Below are positions 57,444 through 64,000 of a DNA stretch of 64,000 nucleotides, in pieces. Numbering within the stretch: the stretch's first letter is position 1; every line of letters starts with the position of its first letter. Source of the DNA: Mitragyna speciosa. Lineage: Eukaryota > Streptophyta > Magnoliopsida > Gentianales > Rubiaceae. The translations under genes and the position numbers were made by a program. The DNA is taken from positions 13,879,047 to 13,943,046 of the forward strand of contig CM045571.1 of NCBI GenBank assembly GCA_024721245.1, in the 5' to 3' direction. A model generated the notes under the pieces. The model was not told the DNA's origin and searched no databases. It saw only the letters and a list, made by a program, of their open reading frames with translations.

Positions 57444-59114
57444 TCATCCTTTTTTAGCATTCTTTACTTTTGCTTGTGCTTTCAAAGAATTCTTTCTCTC
57501 TTCACAATCCCTAGCTATGCACACTTCATCTTCATGTGCTTCCAATGGTGATAATGGCTTAAGTGATATCTTTTGACCTTGCCAATCAAAAGTGTACCTA
57601 TTCTTCAACCCATTGTACATGGCATTTCTATCAAATTGCCATGGATGCCCCAATAGTATATGACAAATATGCATAGAAACAACATCACATAACACTTTGT
57701 CATGGTAAGTACCAATAGAAAACTCCACTTCCACTTGCTTAGTCACCTTCAAATTAGAATTATTAGCTAACCATTGCAAATGGTATGGTTTAGGATGTCT
57801 CCTTATGGGCAATCCTAGCTTTTCAACAAAAAGAACACTAGCCACATTAGTGCAACTTCCATTGTCAATTATCATGCTACATACCTTATCATTCACATTG
57901 CATCGAGTATGGAATATGTTTTCTCGTTGCACTTGATTAACATCCTCTCCAGGTGCAAATCCAATTGCCTTCCCAGTGACCAAAAATTCCCCATGGGCGA
58001 CACCAATGTCTTCGTCACTTTCTCCCTCTAATGGTGGCATATCTTCATCACTTGAAGATGCACTTTCATACTCACCATCATCTCTCATTAGCATAACTCT
58101 CTTGTTAGGGCATTGAGAAGCTATGTAACCAATGCCTTGACACCTAAAACACTTCAAATCCCTACTCCTTTGTGATGCCTCGGACTTATTCTTTGTTGGT
58201 GGCATTGAAGACATTGCTTCATTCTTAGAGCTCACGATCTCTTTGGCCCTAGAAGTGGAACGCTCTTCCTTCTCCTCAAATGTTGCATTACGCCTCCATC
58301 TTATTCCACTTGATGAGTTTGATCCACTCCTTAATCTTCTTGCTTGGAGTTGCTTTTCTACTTTGATGGCCATGTCCACCAAATCCCTTATCTCCACGTA
58401 ATGTTGCAACTCTACCCTCTCACTAATTTCTAGATTAAGACCACCCATGAATCTAGCCATAGTAGCTTCTCCATCTTCATCCAAGTTTGCACAGATCATC
58501 AACATCTCCATCTCTTTGTAGTAATCATCAACAGACATGGATCCTTGTCTCAATGTTTGAAGCTTCCTATAAATATCCCTAGTGTAGTAACTAGGTACAA
58601 AACGCCTTTGCATGATGGTTTTCATCTCTCTCCATGTACACACAGGCTCTTCTCCATACCTTCTTCTATTCTTCACAAGTTGATCCCACCATATGCTAGC
58701 ATAATCAGTAAACTCTACGGCTGCCAATTGCACCTTTTTCTCCTCAGAATAGTTATGTCATTCGAAGATATGTTCAACTTTACGCTCCCAATCTAAGTAA
58801 GCTTTAGGATCAAGTCTTCCTTGGAAGGATGGTATCTTCATTTTGATACTTCCCAAGTTGTTGTCTCGGGTAGGTGTCATTCTCCTTCCTCTCCTAGTAA
58901 TGACATCCTCGTAGTCAAACATATCACCTTCATCCTCTTCAAAGGGATTTCTAGAAGCCTTAGAACGATTTGGCCTCTCAATGCTATCAATTCGAGCATG
59001 TACACCCTCCATTGCATTGGTGACAGCCTTATTCACCTCCTTAAGCATTACCTCCATCATGTATTTCATGTCAAAATGTGGTGGCGTACGTGACTCTTCT
59101 TCTTCTCTAGACAT
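57444..59114 (-). pseudogene. GagN3 gag-protease, one in-frame stop
   Basis: One 557-codon frame starting at 59114 (MSREEEESRTPPHFDMKYMM) broken only by TGA at 58757-58755, where sister copies have a Cys codon. Parts: N-terminal acidic segment; KMKIPSFQGRLDPKAYLDWE (about codons 90-110); core Gag with DYASIWWDQLVKNRRR, LQTLRQGSMSVDDYYKEMEM, RFMGGLNLEISERVELQHY; a zinc knuckle CFRCQGIGYIASQC with Tyr for His (about 58105-58150); acidic linker SSSDEDMPPLEGESDED; and protease NDKVCSMIIDNGSCTNVAS with active site DNG in place of DSG/DTG, then HILLGHPWQFDRNAMYNGL. It ends with a Lys-rich tail at 57444. Gag forms particles; protease matures them. The altered knuckle and protease suggest this copy used other Gag or protease in trans. 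Confidence 0.88.
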
Positions 59115-60875
59115 TATCTAAAACCTGCACAAAAAAAGGTTAGTAACAAAAGAAGATAATAAGAGAAATAGCCTCACCTCTCCCTTAGTGTATACACTCC
59201 TACTCTCGTGTATCACTCAAGTTCAATGGCTTTTTCCCTCTAATGAGCTCACCACTAAGCCTTTTTCCACTCTAGAGAGTTTTCTTATAAGGCTCTTAAA
59301 CAAGAACTTGCTCAATTGAACCTTATCAAGTCACCTTATAACAACCAAAACAATTAGCTCAAGAATAGAGTAGAAATAAATAAGAATATGAACAAGAGAT
59401 TAGGGTTTGATACAAGAAAATTAAAGAAAGAGTAAAACTCAAGATTAGACTCAAGAAAACATGGAATAGGAAACCCTAAATGTGTGGTATTCTTGTGTGA
59501 AAAATCTTGATTTTTAAAACTTTCTTGAAAGAAAATAATATTCTTGTGCAAAAACAAAAACTACTTTCCAAAAAGAACAAGCACACACAAGAATAAGACT
59601 TTCCCTAATCCAAAAGTCAACCCCACTTTCCTTTTCCTTTCCACACAGCCTTAGCTCTTAAAGAAAGTTAAATACTTTCCTTTTGCACTTGAAAAATCGT
59701 CCTCAAGCCTTAGGAAACAAAGACTTTCCTTTTTCTCACAACAACCTCCTTACTTTCCTTTTACCTTGTCACAGCTTTCCTAATCCTTTAGGACTAGGAT
59801 TTCCCTTCTATTTAAGCACCAAAACAGCTTCTTATTGCCCCTTTTTAAGATAAAACAAACTGGAAAATTTTCAGAAAATTCGTAGGTAAGAATTATCAAA
59901 AATTCCAGCAACTATATTCAACCAAAATCCAAGAACCAAGTTCAAGAACTTCATCCTACCAATCCCACATAGAATGCTGGTCCAAAACATCAACAAAACA
60001 GCCCAAAAAACTCCAGAAAAAATGTGCAATACCTCCCCCCAATCAAGATTCAGCTAGATGTCCAAGTTTCTTTCAAGAAAAAGAAGTTATGCAATCAAGA
60101 AGTTCAAGAAGTCAATTTTCAGCAACTAGATGATTCCAGATCTTGTAAATAAGACTCAAGAACTTCAAGAAAATAATCAAGAACTCCAAGAAAGTCCAAG
60201 AACTTATTTAAGAGCTCCAAGAAATTCAAGAAACTCAAGAGCAACTTGGACAGATTCTAAATTCCCAAGAACTTAAACAAGTAAGTTCAAAAACCCGATA
60301 ACTTGTATCAAGAACACTTAGAACAGTCAAGAAACATTGAATAAATGATTGTGCATGGTTTTTACCTTTTTGTGCACTCCTTTTTATTCTCTTTTTCCTT
60401 CTTTTTCTTTGTGCTTTTGGCTTTTTCTTTTTTGCACACGAATTTTATTTGCCTTTTTTTTTTTACTTCAAGAAAACCACAAGAAACGACTTAAACCTTC
60501 AAGAAAGTTGATTTGTGAATGTTTTAAGTTCAAGAATCTCCTTTACTTGAGAGTTTTTAACACAAGAAATTCAAGAAAACAATAAAAATAGTCAAGATTC
60601 ACAATAACACCACACAAGACCTAGAATTCTTGATTGGAAACAATCAAGAATGACACAAGAATTTCAAGGAGCACTAGAAACACAAAGAACACAATTAGGA
60701 CAACAAGAAAAACAAGGAAAAAGAAAAAACGATTTTTTTTAGCACGAAAGAACAAGAATAACAAGAAGATCATGGAAATTCAAAGGAAAAGAAAAAAAAA
60801 AGGATATATCCAAAATTTCAAGAAGAAGATCTTCAAGAAAATTGGATTGAAAGAACCTGAATTTCAAGAAGCCAA
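59115..60875 (-). other. GagN3 leader
   Basis: A long (1.76 kb) untranslated leader, rich in 'caagaa' type repeats on plus (59880-60850). Its gag-proximal part (59140-59240) matches leaders at 33480-33550 and 49200-49320. Short frames are low-complexity. Confidence 0.65.
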
Positions 60876-60887
60876 GCTCTGATACCA
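60876..60887 (-). promoter_or_regulatory. GagN3 primer binding site
   Basis: TGGTATCAGAGC on minus, two bases after the 5' LTR; complementary to initiator tRNA-Met. Confidence 0.92.
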
Positions 60888-60889
60888 AT

Positions 60890-61834
60890 TGATACGCGCG
60901 GAATTGTGAACAGCCTAGAACTCTTGAAAATCAGTTTGAACAACTCAATGAATTTGACCTTGATGGAATTTGTCCAACACAATCAAGCCAAAAGGTGTTG
61001 CTCGAACAACTTGAATGTCTTAACCTCAAGGAAATCGTTCCAAGCAATTAAGAAGAAATCTGCCTTGAATTGATTCAAGCTCGTTGAATTCAATCCCTTA
61101 GAATAATTGCTAGACCTCTACCTATCAAAGGAAGCAATCTAGTTGAAATTAATCTAATTGGACCTAAATCAAACCCTTTGAATAATCCTAAGCTAGTCGT
61201 ATGGTTGCCACGAGATCACTCGATAAGACCAAGAATAGTTCTAATCCAAGAACCAAAGAAGAACTCTCTAAAAGAGAAACTCAATATTATTAATCATACA
61301 ATGACTTAATCAAAATTCGGATGAACAGTACCTAGCCTTTTATAGGCTTACAAACTCTTGTAAAGAAAAGTCTAGAAGCTTAACTAAAATAAACTACCAA
61401 AACTCTAAATCTAACATAAGTAGAATACTTAACAAAACATGATTTAGTAACTTAAAATACTAAAAATTTGTCCAAATAAAATAAAAATAGAAGAAAATTC
61501 GTCCAAATATATGTCTTGGGCTGGCTGTCCTCTTGTGGGTTTCAATTGGACTTGTTCTCTCTTTAAAAACAAACTTGATCCATAACCACAACAAAAGCTA
61601 GCCTATTTGGACCATCTTGGACATTTTGAACCTTTTGGACTTAAAGCCTTCTTTGAAAGTATGCTTGATCCAAAGCCAATAAATGATCTTTAAGCCCAAT
61701 TTCCTCCTCAAAAAGTCGTGATCCACCTTAAGCAAATCCATCAATACGCGCATGAAGGTTGGATGACTCTTGAACTATGAATTCTCCAATGACTATCAAG
61801 GACGACTTCAATAGGCCTTCCATGATACTTATCA
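60890..61834 (-). repeat. GagN3 5' LTR
   Basis: 945 bp; on minus TGATAAGTATC to GCGCGTATCA. Compared with the 3' LTR it lacks 10 bases near 61060. Confidence 0.92.
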
Positions 61835-61839
61835 TTGAT

Positions 61840-63079
61840 GAAGTAAAAGATGAAAGAAACTTTCTCAAATTTACCTTATGTCACAATTCAACCATTTCAT
61901 GCCATGTATTCAAAATTAAAAAGTTAAACTTAGACTATGAAGATGCAAGATTGGAATATGTTAAAGTGTTAATTTGATTGTCCAAAACATGTATACAATC
62001 CATGAAATACATGTTGCAAGTGATCCAATTGAAAACCAATGAAAAGGAACTTGAAGAACCAATTTGAACAGTGATCCGCGGGTGTGTACCTCGCAGTTCA
62101 CTAAGCCTTTCCGCGTATCTCTGTGTAACATATCTCACGGACCTCCCAGAAGTTGATACGCGGGTGCGATACGTGGATGACATCCGCGGATCGTGACCCA
62201 CGTATCACTTCCTGCAATAGGCAGTGATTTTCTAATTTTGCACGTTACTATTCCATTGGTTCATTCCATTTTCTACAGCACTTTTAACTTTAAATGTAAC
62301 ATGTTTTTTTACACTTTAACACTAGGAACAAGTTTGAATCATGAAAATACATATGTGCAAATACAAATTTCTCAAATTTTGCATCAAAATCACAATATCT
62401 AACATGAATTCATCATGATTTCCTAAAGTTGCATAAATTGCAAAACTTGAATGCACATTCCAAACCAATAATGCACACGTGTTTCTTTGAGCATATTAAG
62501 CATAAAAACAAGGCCAAACAACATATAATCTCATTGAATCACCAAATGACCTTTTTGCTTTAAAAGTTCATCAACCATGAATAGTAACGTCTATCACTTT
62601 CAACTTCTAAACACATCATATAGCACATAATAATCATGTTAAAGATTCTCATTATCATGAAATGTTAAAGTAGGAGGGGTTTGAGAATAAAAGTCATGAT
62701 TGTAACCTCTTGAATCAAACTTGATCATTCAAGTTCCAATTGCATACATACAAAACAAACTAACTAAACACACTTTTAAACTACATAATACTTAACAAAA
62801 TAACCTAAGATTTTACAAGAACATTAAAAACGTTGGGTTGCCTCCCAATAAGCGCTTCATTTATAGTCTAGAGGTAGACTTTGTAGGTGTGAGCTTCATT
62901 CTTTAGGACCATAACCCAAAGAATTCTCTACTTCCTTTGGGTGTAGATATGTCAATGAAGTGTAATTGGTCCTGCCTTCTTCTTGTCCTTCTTTTTGTGC
63001 TTCCAAGTCCTAGAAATGAAACATTTAGCACATTATCATCCAAATCATCAGAGTAAATACATGTTAAAAGTAGAAGAGG
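61840..63079 (-). mobile_element. Athila-like internal region after the missing pol
   Basis: Continuation of the Athila-like element beyond GagN3. On minus, right after the protease domain (about 63080) comes a short broken coding stretch ending INEALIGRQPNVF (about 62890-62830), the type of sentence found after integrase in Athila-like elements. Then about 900 bases of non-coding 3' region with a marked CpG cluster (62070-62210). RT, RNase H and integrase are absent. Confidence 0.6.
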
Positions 63080-64000
63080 GATGTTTCAACATATGATTCA
63101 ATTCAAAGGCTATTTCCTTATCCCCTACTTTTAACTTTAATGTGCCATTTTTCACATCAATTATTGCATCCGGCAGTAGCAAGAAAAGGTCTTCCAAGTA
63201 TAATAGGCATATTAATATCATCTTCCATATCTAAAATAACAAAATCTACTGGGATGATGAATTTATCCACTTTCATTAGAACATTTTCAAGAACACCTAA
63301 GTGGATGCCTAATGGACCTATCGGCTAGTTGCAATGTGATGTTTGTGCTTTGAACTTCCTTAAATCCTAGCCTTCTAGCTATTGACATGGGAAGTAATGA
63401 CACACTAGCATCCAAATCACATAAAGCATTGGAAAAATTAACATCACCAATAGTGCATGAGATAGAAAAACTCCCTGAATCCTTGAGTTTTGGTGGCAAT
63501 TTATTTTGAATCCTTACACTACATTCTTCCGTGAGTGCTACGGTTGCAAAGTCATCAAGACTTTTCCTCCTTGTCAAAAGATCCTTCAAAAACTTGTTGT
63601 ACTTGGGAACTTGCAAAAATGCATCTACAAAAGGGATATTAACATGTAATTGCTTAAGCATTTGTGCAATCTTTCCCAATTCTTTTTCTTACTTTTCATT
63701 TTTAAGCCTTTGTGGAAATGAAATTTGTATTGGAAGAGGAATAGTTTGTGATTAAGAATTCATATTTTCAACACCAACTTCATTATCACTTACTAATTCC
63801 TTACCTTTTTCTTCTTTTTCCTCTTTTTCACTTCCACATTCTTCAACAATTGGTTCTTTTAGCATTCTACCGCTTCTTAATGCAATTGCTTGAACTTGTT
63901 CCTTAGGATTAATTTCCATTTTACTTAGTAACCCCCTTGTTTCCTAAGGTCCAGTTGGTCCGCTATTTGAACAATTTGATTTTCTAACGATCTAGCCATT
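63080..64000 (-). pseudogene. Athila-like gag end and protease
   Basis: Minus-strand coding remnant running off the window. From the right: ADQLDLRKQG, NPKEQVQAIALRSGR (the hallmark ALRSG of Athila/Tat Gag), a Glu/Lys-rich linker, then the 130-codon frame 63287-63679: KIAQMLKQLHVNIPFVDAF, SLDDFATVALTEECS, KLPPKLKDSGSFSISCTIG, and the retropepsin site ALCDLDASVSLLPMSI, where relatives have DLGAS; Asp has replaced the Gly after Asp-Leu. After a frameshift near 63290 the domain continues with KVDKFIIPVDFVILDME and PIILGRPFLATAG to about 63080. A stop near 63760 also breaks Gag. Confidence 0.82.

Larger units (their letters stand above)
55348..61834 (-). mobile_element. GagN3: complete gag-only LTR retrotransposon, TSD TTGAT
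   Basis: A full-length 6,487 bp element with both LTRs (55348-56302; 60890-61834), primer site, leader, gag-protease, pol-replacement region and polypurine tract, flanked by TTGAT (55343-55347 and 61835-61839). LTRs differ by roughly 15 substitutions and a 10-base and a 1-base indel over about 945 bases, so it is young compared with the others here. RT, RNase H and integrase are absent, so it needs helper proteins. Confidence 0.92.

Overview
This window looks like plant nuclear heterochromatin. It is AT-rich and holds LTR retrotransposons of several lineages (Athila-like, chromovirus-like Ty3/gypsy, Ty1/copia-type LTRs), LINE remnants, one miniature TRIM element and two copies of an endogenous pararetrovirus (Caulimoviridae, MP-CP-PR-RT-RH order). 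I see no host protein-coding gene, tRNA or rRNA. Species cannot be named from the sequence. All assignments come from motifs and by-eye comparison of segments inside the window; no database search was run.

Layout. 1-3785: an Athila-like LTR, a 5'-truncated LINE (minus) and an Athila-like 3' internal fragment. 3786-12468: two very long LTRs of one family (called LTR-X here) in opposite orientation, around a 1.1 kb spacer that holds an array of short hairpins; the left copy carries a 930 bp solo LTR with a perfect 5 bp target-site duplication (TSD). 12469-16445: a three-level nest, a copia LTR (minus) split by an Athila-like solo LTR, itself split by a second copia solo LTR, both insertions with perfect TSDs. 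16446-33461: a cluster of gag-protease-only gypsy elements (GagN1, 2, 4, 5, 6) plus a LINE fragment. One of them, GagN5, carries about 200 bp of pararetroviral coat-protein sequence inside its protease region. 33462-37805: a pararetrovirus fragment (EPRV-2, minus) split by a 3,066 bp solo LTR with TSD CACTG; that LTR holds telomere-like repeats. 37806-40574: an LTR-X-like fragment. 40575-47473: the main pararetrovirus (EPRV-1), whose promoter, leader and C-terminal end are duplicated as inverted arms at both ends. 47482-47761: a TRIM with a 33 bp interior. 47762-52309: a gypsy element with gag-PR-RT-RNase H, degenerate and missing a catalytic Asp. 52310-64000: an Athila-like element (minus) lacking RT and integrase, into which a complete young gag-only element (GagN3, 55348-61834, TSD TTGAT) has inserted.

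How the parts relate. The gag-only elements keep LTRs, an initiator tRNA-Met primer site, gag, protease and a polypurine tract, but where RT-integrase should be they have about 1 kb of other sequence. They probably moved using enzymes supplied in trans. Several genes here are broken by in-frame stops, frameshifts and nested insertions. The most unusual observations are the viral coat-protein patch inside a retrotransposon protease, the hairpin array in which base changes keep the pairing, and the shared pol-replacement region of the gag-only elements.
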